This document shows, piece after piece, positions 12,601 to 22,826 of a stretch of 64,000 bases of DNA. Under the pieces are notes generated by a model that was not told the origin of the DNA, did not search any database, and saw nothing but the letters and a program-made list of their open reading frames with translations. Source of the DNA: Xylogone sp. PMI_703. Taxonomy: Eukaryota > Ascomycota > Leotiomycetes. The first letter of the stretch is position 1, and the number at the start of each line of letters is the position of its first letter. Made by a program: the position numbers and the translations under genes. The stretch spans positions 1,302,001-1,366,000 of the forward strand of contig JAJTUQ010000001.1 in NCBI GenBank assembly GCA_021399445.1, read 5' to 3'.

Positions 12601-13851
12601 ACCTCGAATGACAGCCATCTTGATGACCTTTGTCTGCTTAATGGTCATATAGACAGTGTCGGGTGGGTTTCGAGATGGGCGGCCCTTTTCCTCATCAAGG
12701 TTGACCAAGATACGAATTTCATTTTTGCCCTTGGGGCCAGGTTTATCGCACCTGATTGATATTAATGAAAGGAATTTTGACAATAGTAGGTAACTTACCA
12801 GGCAATCTTGTTTCCATCCCAAAGCCAGTAGGCACTCACACTCTTCAACCTTGCTTGAACGGTTTTGGAGTTCCAAACGGCCATGATCTTGCCCTTTTTC
12901 TCTGCGCCATTTCCAATAAGAATCTACCATGCTGTCAATAAAACAGACGGTAAAATGATCTCGCAGATACTTACATCATATTGATAGATATCCTTCTCAG
13001 GCCAAGCGGTCACCTTGTACTGGTTGACACGTAACTGAACAGGCTTCCCGACTGTATTGGTTGCAGGTCGAAGTGGAAGGTCTGATGGGAAATTGACCTT
13101 TGAAGTTTTAGTAATAGGATCATAACTATAGGTGATCTCCATCTTGAAAACTCAGTGGAGAAAATCTAAACAGGGTAAGGGGGAAAAGTAGAAGAGGTAT
13201 GGTTAGGTAAATGTAGGAGTTGGAAATTGTTGTGATGAGGTTGAGTGCTTCGATACAAGTTATTGTATGGATGCACGAAGCAGGTCGATAGTTTTGTATG
13301 GTATGGAGAGAAAAGAAAGCAGATGGAAGTGGGAGAGAGCTGGGGTTTATATAAACAGCCTCAGGCGTAGTGAATTTGCTAATCAAAGCCCATTTCAGTG
13401 AAAGAAAGACTTATTTGAGTCTTTCCAGAGTGAATGCTCCATAAATGAATAAAAAACAGAATTGAATTTGCACACTATGCAAATATGCCCAAGATATTCA
13501 ATGAGAATCCATATTCCCTAAGGCAAAGATAGTGAACAAGTTAAATGATAGACTTACTGGATTGTCGAGGGCATATGCAGCAGGCGGCAATTCCATACGA
13601 GTATTGGTGATTACTGTCTGCTTCTTGATCGGTTTGGCAGGGTCATAACCCAGTCCCTGGCCAAATGGCGTAGGAGGGGGATTAGCTCCGCCGCGTCCGG
13701 ATCCTTGACTTGGATTCCTCGAATGGCTTGGACTTGGCTGCCCAGGAGCAGGACTTCGTCCGCGAGCCGAGCTACCTTCTCCAGGGCCATCCAGTTGGCC
13801 ATTACCGCCTCCAAGGCCATTCCTATTTCGATTTCGACCTACGCCGCCCAT
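9602..13851 (-). CDS. ago: Argonaute (QDE-2-like), slicer tetrad complete
   Basis: RNA-silencing effector that loads small RNAs and cleaves targets. Sixteen exons: 13851-13558, 13142-12975, 12923-12799, 12751-12552, 12503-12355, 12304-12184, 12133-11999, 11946-11672, 11620-11480, 11432-11087, 11038-10931, 10879-10724, 10673-10345, 10289-10139, 10090-9938, 9885-9602; 3135 nt, 1044 aa. Order: RG/GP-rich disordered N-terminus (1-98); N domain (GKPVQLRVNQYKVTAW); L1 (FLDHCIRQWPSENYTTVKRS); PAZ; MID 5'-phosphate pocket (FHYERLKKG, NVCMKVNAKLGG); PIWI. Catalytic residues: D742 (GADVSHP), E781 (GHRVEM), D817 (YYFRDGVSEGQF), H958 (VYYAHLAS). Ends MWYI, normal for Argonautes. The long first intron contains a TATA-like box, so a second start at 13142 (MEITYSYD), giving 946 aa, is possible. 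Confidence 0.95.
13143..13557 (-). promoter_or_regulatory. long first intron of Argonaute with TATA-like element; possible internal promoter
   Basis: 415 nt between exon 1 and the exon starting at 13142, against ~45-65 nt for the other introns. Donor GTAAGT at 13557, acceptor TTTCAAG at 13143, phase 0. It contains a palindromic TTTATATAAA at 13346-13355, about 200 bp upstream of an in-frame ATG at 13142, followed on the minus strand by CT-rich sequence like a fungal core promoter. Whether it is intron, promoter or both cannot be settled from sequence. Confidence 0.5.
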
Positions 13852-15721
13852 GCTGGGCAGTTGAGCACTAGAAAAGTGAATTATTAGTGATAAGTCTGTG
13901 AAGTGAAGTGAAGCTGAAGAGGAGAATATAGGGAGAAGTGAATGGCTGGGGATGATTGAATGAAAGTTAAGAAGTGGATCTTAGGAAGAGACGTGTTGGC
14001 AAGGAATAGTATTGATTTATAGGTCATCTGGAGTGAACTGGTGAATGTCTAGGTAAAAGAATTACCTGTGATAAGAGTAGGAAGGATTAGATCTGTATTG
14101 CTGTAAGTTATAACGTGTCAGAGCGGTACCAGGTGAAAAGAAGAGTGTGTTATGTCGATGAGAGAAGTGTGTTTGCGAAAGTGGAATCGATATACCCAAG
14201 ATATATCTGGTCAAAGAAGAAAGAAGATGGTCGCACTTCAAACCAGTCAAAGTGGTTATGATGAAGAGTGAAGAGGTGGAGAAAATATCAAAGCGTTGGA
14301 AGATGTTTCTTGAAAGATTTGGATCACCTACCGGAATATTTGCTAACAATCAATATCAGAGCGGTAAAAAGTGATATTGATTATGATGGAAGATGGTGTG
14401 GACGCGATATGTAGTTGTAAGGAAAGAAGAAAAGAGTGGTGGTGATAGGAAAGGGAGGGAAGGTAGGTGATGTTGACTAGCCTAGTAGGTAGCGTCGCTC
14501 CTTCTCAATCTAGCAACCCACCAGGTAAGAGCGTTCAGACCACTGGCTGGCAAAATATTACCGAGTAGTGCGCCCAAGAATCAAGGACAGAGGAAAGATG
14601 AACTATCGAGGAGAATATAACAAACAGAGCTGTAAAGAAGAGGTCTATGTTAGAAGTGTTTGAGCACCGTCACTGGGTAGAATTCCTTGGATGTGTTCTC
14701 AAATCCAGCTACCTGATGCACGACTAGCTGTTCACATATTATATCGAGCTTCATGCACAAGCCTAGCCATTAGCTGGGTAGGTAGGTATAAAAATGGCGG
14801 CTTACAGTTCTGAAAGATAGCGAATGTCCATGCAAACACCCCTCAAACGAACCAGAATGATATGTCACAACGTAGTCTGTAATACGAAGCATGCATTGGA
14901 TCCGTTTGTCCCTTCCCGCTGGAAACTTGCATCTGAAGAGCAATAACCTACCTGGACCGTGGCTAATTTGTAAATCCCCAGTCGTGATCCATCCCTCAGT
15001 GGAATGATATATCATCTGGAAAAAACCAATTATGATTGTTTCTTTCTAGCATACTGGGTATCTATTAAATCTACGATACCCCTTCGACTAGATGCAGGGA
15101 TATAATGGAATAGAAATTGGCTGACAGAACTACAGCTAATTTGATAGTATAGAGCAGCTCATACCAGTCTCAAAGCTATGAAAATAGGAAATACGTCAGG
15201 GACACTGCAGTTCAACTACAGAAAGACGCGTACAGCACAAAGATAGCTGCCACAATGCAGATCTTAGAGTTCTGTATTTTTCAGACGCCCGTTTGGCACA
15301 GCTGTAGGTATCCGCATCGCAGCCACCACCATGGGTAACAGTCACCATGCTGTTCTGACTTCAGAAGCTTCAGCAGTGGTGTTTATGATGCGGTCCGGCA
15401 GATAAGAAACACTAGAGAAATTCTTACACGTTGAGACTATGAGAACGACGATTTCTTCCGATCGAAAAATCGGATTTTTATCAAATACTGTACCAGATAC
15501 TCTTCATGATCGTTATTATTGGGGATATGAATATACATAGATAATAGATATATACAAGTATCAGCCAAATTCTAGGTGCATAAGATGCAGGAAGACTCCC
15601 CTATACAAACAAATTCAATCCTCCCTTCTATGTAGCGCAGTGTTCATATATATATGCGGATCATAAATCTCGTATCATCATGAGTTTCTGTCGTAAAAAC
15701 ATAATTCAGTAGACCACCCTT
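13852..15721. other. upstream region of Argonaute and downstream region of the CorA-like gene
   Basis: 1.9 kb with no supported gene. Adjacent to 13851 the minus strand is strongly pyrimidine-rich (polypurine on plus at 13890-14000 and 14380-14470), which fits a promoter and 5' leader. A TTTTCTAG acceptor-like site lies just before the ATG, so a 5' UTR intron is likely. 15000-15700 is plain AT-rich sequence, partly the 3' UTR of the CorA-like gene. Confidence 0.55.
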
Positions 15722-18527
15722 TTAAACATGATTCATATCATTATTCTTATTAGCATTGTTTTTTCTCCTCCCAAGTATCTTCTGCACCCATTTCAATTCC
15801 CTGGATTTGCTTTCTTTTTCTTTTTCTTTCTCACTGTTAGTTGACATGCTTTGATCTGTTCCTACTCGATCCTGTGAAACGACAACATTTTTGTCAGGAT
15901 CGATGCCAGTCGCTCCTATATCGACTTCTGCAATCATGTCTAATGAGCTGCTAGGAGCCTCTTGTTTCTCCATATCCGGAATTTCTGGGATAGTGGTATT
16001 AGTCTCGCCCATACCAGGGCTCTGGACTGGTAGTGTCGCGGGTGGCGAGCTGAGTCTGAAACTTGGTGTTTCACTATACATTGTGGAGGACCGGCTCATA
16101 GGAGGCTGGCGTACCAGCGCCATTCGCGCTTCCCGTGCTTCAAAGTATGAGGGGCTTTTTGCAATTGTGATCCCTGATTTGAAAGTTAACAAAGTTCTAG
16201 AACTACCTTATCCTATAATCAAGAAAAGAATAGCTGCTTACTCTCTTGTGGCTTCGGTATACCCCACGCCTCTCGCTCTGCCTCGTCCGCTTCCTCTTCA
16301 CTGTATGACTTGGGGAGCGGTTTACGCGTGATCAAACGAATTATCATCATCGTCCTCAGCCTCCAGAATTCCATCCCTTTAGTGGTATTCAGGGAGCCGA
16401 TGAGAAGGAAGAACGGGACGCATACGGTCGTCATCACAATGGCGAAATTGAGGAAGCTGTCATCTGGCGGCATGTTGGTCATACCAAAGACTGAAGTGAC
16501 GAATGTTAAAGGGAGGAAAAATATGGAAACCTGATCTTGCTGTTAGCATGCTTGAGCTGTCGACGTGGAACCGCGAGGAGATTACCAGAGTGAGCAGCTT
16601 GATATTGTGGCCTTGTTGAACGGTAATTTGACTCATTTCCACGCTCTTCCGACTTTCCAGGACACTAGTTCCACTGAACAATTGGTCCCTCAAGGTTCGA
16701 ATTTCCTTTCTTCTCTCATCGTTTTCTTCTTGTACCCTCTCCAACCCCCTGATTTCCTTTTCAAACTCCTCTTTGAGAATTCGCATTCTCTTTTTGAAAT
16801 ACGTGCTCCTCGGGGAATTAGGGTCAATCATGGGCCACAGTGACTTATTTTGTCCTTCCCAGACATCATCAGTAAATGAGGTGCGGTAAGCATCAACCAT
16901 TGCTTTAATTCCCTGATTCATTATTCCGAGAGCTTGATAAGCCCAGAAATAACGACGACTATAGGTAAAAGAGGAGTCTTCGAAAAGGAGCTTATCTCGA
17001 AGCTTACTATCAAACATAAAGTCCGACTGTTTATCGTCAGTCTCTCGGGTTAGGATAAAAGGTGTGAAAGCGAAAACTAGTCGATTAATAGGAAAGACAG
17101 GGGTTACGAAATGAGAAACTGCTTACACCTGGAGTGATCAGCTTCGAGATTCTCTGGTAAATCTCCTCATATCTCTTTTGGGCATCTTTGAATTCTGCTA
17201 ATAGCGTATACATGAATGCCTCAGGACCGTTCACGTAGTGCTTAGTACTGTCATGGATATCCATCGTGTGTTTATGATCCGGATAGCACTGGATACTGAG
17301 AACTTGCCAAGGAGCCCAAGGATCATGGACAAACCCATGGAGAGACTTTGCATGGCGTGAAACATTTCGAAGTTTGCGGATTGGAGCACCAGATAGAGAA
17401 AGAGCAACTACAGCGCCACAACGTGAGATAGGGATGTGATGTGACGATTCAGTAAGGGCAAAATTGGCAAGCTGCCAAGGCATTGGTTGACATTCGGGAC
17501 CAACAACCGTATAGTATTCAAACTTGAAAAAGAATGATCTCTGCTGAAGATTTGAGGAGGAGAATGCACGATCCATGTGAGCCTATAGTAGGATTGTGTT
17601 AGGTATAGGTACAGATCTAATATCATGGACGAGATTTGGGGCATACATTTGTCATTTCCTGGCTAACAAGATGGGTGTAAATTTCATCCATATCGAAATG
17701 GTCTTTCATTGCAAGGTGGAGGGCGCCAAAGATTATTGGAGATGGTTCCCGGACAATACTATATATTGTGAGCCCAACAGCACTCCCCTTTGGGAATATG
17801 GAATAAAACTAAGACCTACGTTATACGCCCAACAGCCTTTGTCTCCCGTTCAGGACTCGCATTTACCTCCTGCAATCTTGTTAGTCAGAATTCAAAAGAA
17901 AGCGTATAGAAAAGTGTGTGGTCATGAAAACCTGGTTCATACCCGAATGGCCCTCCATATAAGCTTGTCAATAGTTCCATCTCCGGGCTGATGCCTGTCA
18001 ACCGGCGCACCATCGGCACCGACATCGTACACACTGTAATGGCTATTATGGGAGAGGTCATCTTTGGAATAATCGGGGAACAGAGTCGGGTTCAAGAGAC
18101 GGCCATTCTCGGCAACTACAGATTCGAGGATCTTCAAGCTGGCCTCACCAAACTTGAAGTTCTTCAAGTGTGCTCGCAGATGCTCGTGATCAAATTTCGT
18201 CGGTGGCAGTGGGGTTTGCACATAGAGATCACCATCGTCCTCGTCGTCAGAGGTATCGTCACCTGTGAGTATTGAGGACTGCAGCGTCGCAGCCCGGACA
18301 GGACTGAGTCGTTCGGCTTCGAGGTCGAGTGTCGTGCGACGCAGGCGTTTGATTGAAGGCGGTATCGGGGGCGGCGAAGATACTGGCGGCGGACTCGAGC
18401 TCCTGGGCGATGTCGGGGCAGCTTGAGACTGAGCAAGCGACTCATGGACGAGTCTGAAGGTCTCGAGATATGCTTGGTGCTGGTCATCAAGACGCTTGAT
18501 CAATTCTTCAATGGTGGGGCTGGCCAT
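15722..18527 (-). CDS. CorA-like two-pass membrane protein (Mg2+ transporter-like)
   Basis: Seven exons: 18527-17943, 17869-17820, 17758-17647, 17582-17129, 17076-16586, 16530-16242, 16173-15722; 2433 nt, 810 aa. Residues 1-~190 are Ser/Pro-rich with a predicted helix at the start. A large soluble region follows, with a charged coiled-coil-like stretch (RILKEEFEKEIRGLERVQEEN) before the membrane. TM1 is ~565-580 (VSIFFLPLTFVTSVF), then GMTNM at 580-584, TM2 ~593-611, and a basic Ser-rich tail ending in Lys/Asn. The layout of two C-terminal helices with a Gly-Met-x-Asn motif between them matches fungal CorA-like proteins. True CorA channels have GMN, so ion transport is not assured. Exon 2 is only 50 nt. 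Confidence 0.8.
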
Positions 18528-20224
18528 GCTGGAATAGAAGAAATCACAGCCTCATTATACAGTGGCTTAGCTATGTAGCACACGTGTCTGGACAAGCACA
18601 CAAGCAACAAGCAGGACAAGAAACTAAGAGATCGCAATATTCCATTAAAAAGGAAGAAAGAGGAGCAGAATACGACGAGGGAAAAAAATAGCAGAACAAG
18701 CATCGGGACAAGCACGTTGATGATGTCGTAACCAGCAAGCTCCGAGAGCCAGCTAGCAACGTGCCTAGCAGGCGTAGACTCTGCGATTGAGCCCTGATGC
18801 GCCCTGTCGAAGCCCTGGCACCGTCCCCGCAGGGCAGAAGCGTCATGCGGCTCCTTCTCCACAATGCTCACCGGGAGCAGCCACGTCGGTCAACTGTCGC
18901 TGGGGTGCTTCTGCTGCTGCCAGCAGGAAACTCACCAGCCGCTGCTCTTCATCTCTGCTGCAGAGCAAGGTGCCGTTACTCTTTCCTGCCCGTCCCCCGG
19001 TGTACCAGCCACCAGCCTCTTCCCAGCTGTCCGCCACTGGTCGACGGGGGGATGCAGGACAGCAGTGGCAGCCAGGGCCATATGGGGGCCGCTTGGGCTC
19101 TCCAGCGACACGATCTGCCCTATCGTGTCCGCCAAGCGGGATCCAACGGCTCTTGCTCGCTCGGGGTTGCGGGCCATCATCGTCCAGCACTCAGTGGCCG
19201 CATCTGCGCTGCAATGCAATGTCCCACGCATGCACAAACACAACGGGCATAGTAGCGTGAGCTATTTCTCGATTCTGTTGCTGTAGCCGTGGCGAAGAAT
19301 GGGCAGAGATAAGATGGGAATCATCTTGCGGTCAAGACTGCTTTCCGCTCTTTCCTCTTCTTTTCCTTGCTGCTGGCCAAGCTCAGTTCTGGTTTCCATG
19401 TGAACGGGTTGACTAATTATGCTATTTTCCTAGGAAAGGTGATTAATAAATCCAAGCAGGAATCGGATGGTCAGTAACGAGCCATGAGCTTGAATCAAAC
19501 CCGATGCATGAAGACGGTCATTAACACTAGCCATACACGCCAACCGGTATACGGTGCCGAGTGGCATTATCTTCGACTCAAAACAATAAAAGAGGAGAAT
19601 GGATACATCCAGATTCTAGACAAATCGAAAGAGTGGATTACGAATCGCCTAGGACATGTAATTGGCACCATAGAGAAAGTACAATTACTAACCGTCCTTG
19701 AGGCGCTTACATGCATAAAGATTACACATTATTGAACGGATTTGAGACAGGTGTTGCGTTTTCTGGAGATATCTCCCTTTAGAAAAACAAATGATGCTTC
19801 ACAATGCAACCCTAATACAACACACCATTCAACCGCTTAGTTCGACATTTTCAGCTCATCCCAAGACCAATAGAACGACATCACCTACAATTTCTACCAT
19901 TGTGGCTCAAAATCATCACAATTTATTGGACTTGACTGACCCTACACATAACCTATCGCCATTGCCTACGAGCGAATAATTCCTTTAGTCGCGTGCCCAG
20001 ACTTTTTGAGGCCTATAGAGGAGAAGAGCCGTATTCATATATTGACTGACCTGGCTAGAGCTCTGCGCAAGTTGAATGTGATACCTCAGAATTCCAGCCT
20101 CAACCCCGCTAAGCAGACAGTTTACTATGATGTCTCCAGTACCTTTGGCCACGAAATAGTGACTCAGTTTCAGTCGCAATCATCTTTATTGATACTATTT
20201 ATAAGGTAAATCCATGGCGTCCAT
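18528..20224. other. intergenic with a GC-rich island (18787-19260)
   Basis: 1.7 kb without a supported gene. The first ~250 bp serve as upstream region of the CorA-like gene. 18787-19260 is clearly richer in G+C than its surroundings and is open in several frames on both strands, so its ORFs carry no coding signal. 19400-20200 is AT-rich; an 83-codon ORF at 19484-19735 (plus) has no recognisable features. Confidence 0.55.
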
Positions 20225-21295
20225 TCAAAGAGGCTTCCGTGCCGTTACCACATTTGCTACGAAATGCCACACGGGTGCTTCCTTACTACCCCTACTTTCC
20301 AGGTACTCAATCATCTTGGGCATGAACTTTTCACCATATTGTTGTCTTTGCCCCTCAGTCCAGTCAAGTGCCATAATCATCTTCATTGGAGGCATCACTC
20401 CTAGTCCCATCTCCTGGGGTGTCAATCCCTCAATATGTCGTGAGTCAGTTGTGATATTAACATCACGAAGTCCACGGTTCTTAAGCTCTACTTCGAGCCA
20501 TGATGGATCATGCCAGTCTCCTTTCTGGAATCCAGCTTGGAATTTCTCCCATGATACGCGTGGGAGCTCGTCGGACAATAATGCAATCGTCTCGTTGACT
20601 GTGTCAATCCAGCCAACTATAAACAGTAGTTAGCCTCTTATCTTACAATATCTTCGAAATCAAGCATCTAAGCATGCTCACCTTTTTGCCAAGTGGTAAA
20701 AGCAATTGTACCACCAGGCTTTAATATTCTAACGCAATCTTTAAATCGAAACCTCGTTAGCAGCATGTTACTAATACAATGACAAACTGAGAAGGGTATT
20801 ACCATCAAGTGCAGCTTGTGAATCAGGGAGTGCCATCAAGACTTCAGACTCATCGATATCAGCCGCTACCAAATAGAGCTTCAGCTAGTGATAACTCTAC
20901 TTACCAAAAGACGCAAACACGAAGTTGTAATTTGAACTAGGCAAGCCAGACTTCTGAGCATCAGCGTACGTGACATCAATGTTTTGCCACCCTTCTGATT
21001 TGATCTTGTCCCGCAGCCTCTCCATCATGGGCTCCGAGACATCCGTACAGGTCAAACGCCATTCCTTCTCTGGTGTCCTACCAAGTTCATCGTGGAGAGC
21101 AGTTGCAACAGCTCCAAATCCACTTCCTTGATCAAGAAGCACAAGAGGTTGCTCATGGGTTGCCGTCACGCCAGACTGTTGGACTAGTGTTTTTGCAAAG
21201 GGGCCGGTCACTTTATGAGCAGACTTGTAGAGGAGTGCTATGTCTGGGTTGTTCCAGAGACTGTCGAGATTGACCTTATTGGTGGTAGAGGACAT
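20225..21295 (-). CDS. class I SAM-dependent methyltransferase
   Basis: Exons: 21295-20905, 20841-20803, 20738-20682, 20616-20225; 879 nt, 292 aa. Motif I is LLDQGSGFGAVA (D55-G61, SAM binding). Next are the acidic motif WRLTCTDVSEPMMERLRDK, motif II NFVFASF, and motif III DDCVRILKPGGTIAFTTWQ, the classical methyltransferase order. The first intron acceptor was chosen at 20842 because it restores FASFVLMALPDSQAALDDC; an earlier AG would make a 39 nt intron and insert eight foreign residues. An in-frame ATG 44 codons upstream (21427) would add a Thr/Arg-rich leader that could be mitochondrial; I prefer MSSTTNKVNL. Substrate unknown. The only close same-strand neighbour is the ABM-fold gene at 22439. 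Confidence 0.88.
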
Positions 21296-22438
21296 CTTAG
21301 CACAGGAAGTTGCGGTATGTATTACTGCGTTTAACTGAGCTCGTATCCGTGGAATGAATCTGTTAACAATCCTAAGCATGGGGGTCCTCTCAGTAGAAGT
21401 AAACACTATAGTATATATATCTTTCATTCAAGACACTTGCTAATACACAATGTTTTACGTCAATTCAGGCATTATAAATCTAGCGCTTTCTGTTACCAGT
21501 TGCATCTTGCTCATAGATTTGGAAACTCTCCGACCTACCCCAAATAGAGGCAACGGTGGTCGCGCATATTACTAAGCTATGAAACCATTATCATAATGAT
21601 CCAATTAGATCCTCGGTGTCTCCATTGGTGAATCTGGTGCCTGGGCATAAAAATGTTGGTGGTCACAAATGTCGCCGAAATGTCTCCGTATCCCAGAGGG
21701 TAGCCATCATTAATGCAAAGAATAGTCGCCGGACAGAATAAAATCACGGCCGAACCGTATGAGCGGTGGAAGAAGTCAATTTTCGTTTTCCTAATGCGGT
21801 TGCATATGTTATACTATCTCTATATCTCACTGGGTATCCTATATATGTATTGTGACGTAGCCTCTTTCTCGTCAAAATTTTCAGAGCTGAGCACCGCATA
21901 TCAACTCATAAAAGTGCTAATAGGTTAAGCTCCATAAAAATTTCAGATGTAGTCATAATGATAAATTACTTCAGTTAAGCACTAAACACAGTCTATGGGG
22001 CTAACTATAGTGGCAAATATTTGATCTAGGCCTCTTAATTAACTCTACCAAGATTATAGTAGCTGTTTATACGTATAAATGTTGAAATGGTGAGAAGTAA
22101 CACATTTCAATCCCTTGAATCACTTCTAAGGTAAAACTATTTGGCTTCATCTCATGGCTTCTATAAGTCCTAACACTTAAGTAAATTTTGTTAAGAAGAA
22201 TAACAGATGCTGATTATGGATTCGCAAGCATCAGAAGTTGATCAGTAGCTACTAGGGATAAAGGAAGATATGAGAAGGTCTTTTAAACTATTAACGGTAG
22301 TCTCAAATATGAACTCTGTCCAACCTATAATCATTACAGTTATCATTATGCTAGATCCATAGACAGAGTATTCCTGCATTCCGGTGGCCATACCTTGAGT
22401 CAGAACTCATGCTACCACAGTTACATATCCACATCCCA
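21296..22438. other. intergenic between the methyltransferase and ABM-fold genes
   Basis: AT-rich, 1.1 kb; promoter side of the methyltransferase and 3' side of the ABM gene. No gene, tRNA or repeat recognised. Confidence 0.6.
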
Positions 22439-22826
22439 TCAGGCAGTAATAGGCTTCACAAAAACTGCTTTCACATCCTTCATCCACCCACTATTCACAA
22501 GTTTATCGATGATCTCTTGATCATTATGCTCCTGGAAAGCCTTCTTCGACTTATATCGCTCGAAGAAATGGAATATGCTAGGATCTTGCTGATCTCGGGA
22601 GATACAGTAATACACGGTTCCTTCCTCAGCTTCCGCGAGTTTAGTAGTCTCTTTGTAAACGGCTTCTACTTTATCGGCGTGCTCAGGGACAGTGTAGACC
22701 TGGTTATTGCATTAAGATACCAGCAATTCAATCACTCTCAAGGAAGAGACTAACTGTTCCATAGACGCAAAATTCACCCTCCGGGATGTCCCAGGCGTTA
22801 TCATCTTTCCAGTCTTTCTCGGCCAT
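22439..22826 (-). CDS. small ABM-domain protein (antibiotic biosynthesis monooxygenase-like)
   Basis: Two exons, 22826-22755 and 22699-22439, with a 55 nt phase-0 intron (GTTAGT...CCAG); 333 nt, 110 aa. Starts MAEKDWKDDNAWDIPEGEF and resumes VYTVPEHADKVEAVYKETTK. The ABM ferredoxin-like pattern is clear: a VYTVPE-type first strand, helix, EEGTVYYCISRDQQDPSIFHF, then FERYKSKKAFQEHND and a final VKAVFVKPI strand. Such ~100-residue proteins act as dimeric, often cofactor-free oxygenases (quinol or heme oxidation), but many have no known substrate. Neither exon alone is a clear ORF on its strand, so the gene is easy to miss. Confidence 0.85.

Noticed and set aside
14770..15015. 81-codon minus ORF upstream of Argonaute
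   Set aside because: Isolated, no conserved motif, and no exon model connects to it.
20225..22826. Secondary-metabolite cluster around methyltransferase and ABM genes
   Set aside because: No PKS, NRPS, terpene cyclase, P450 or cluster regulator nearby; two small tailoring-type genes alone do not make a cluster.
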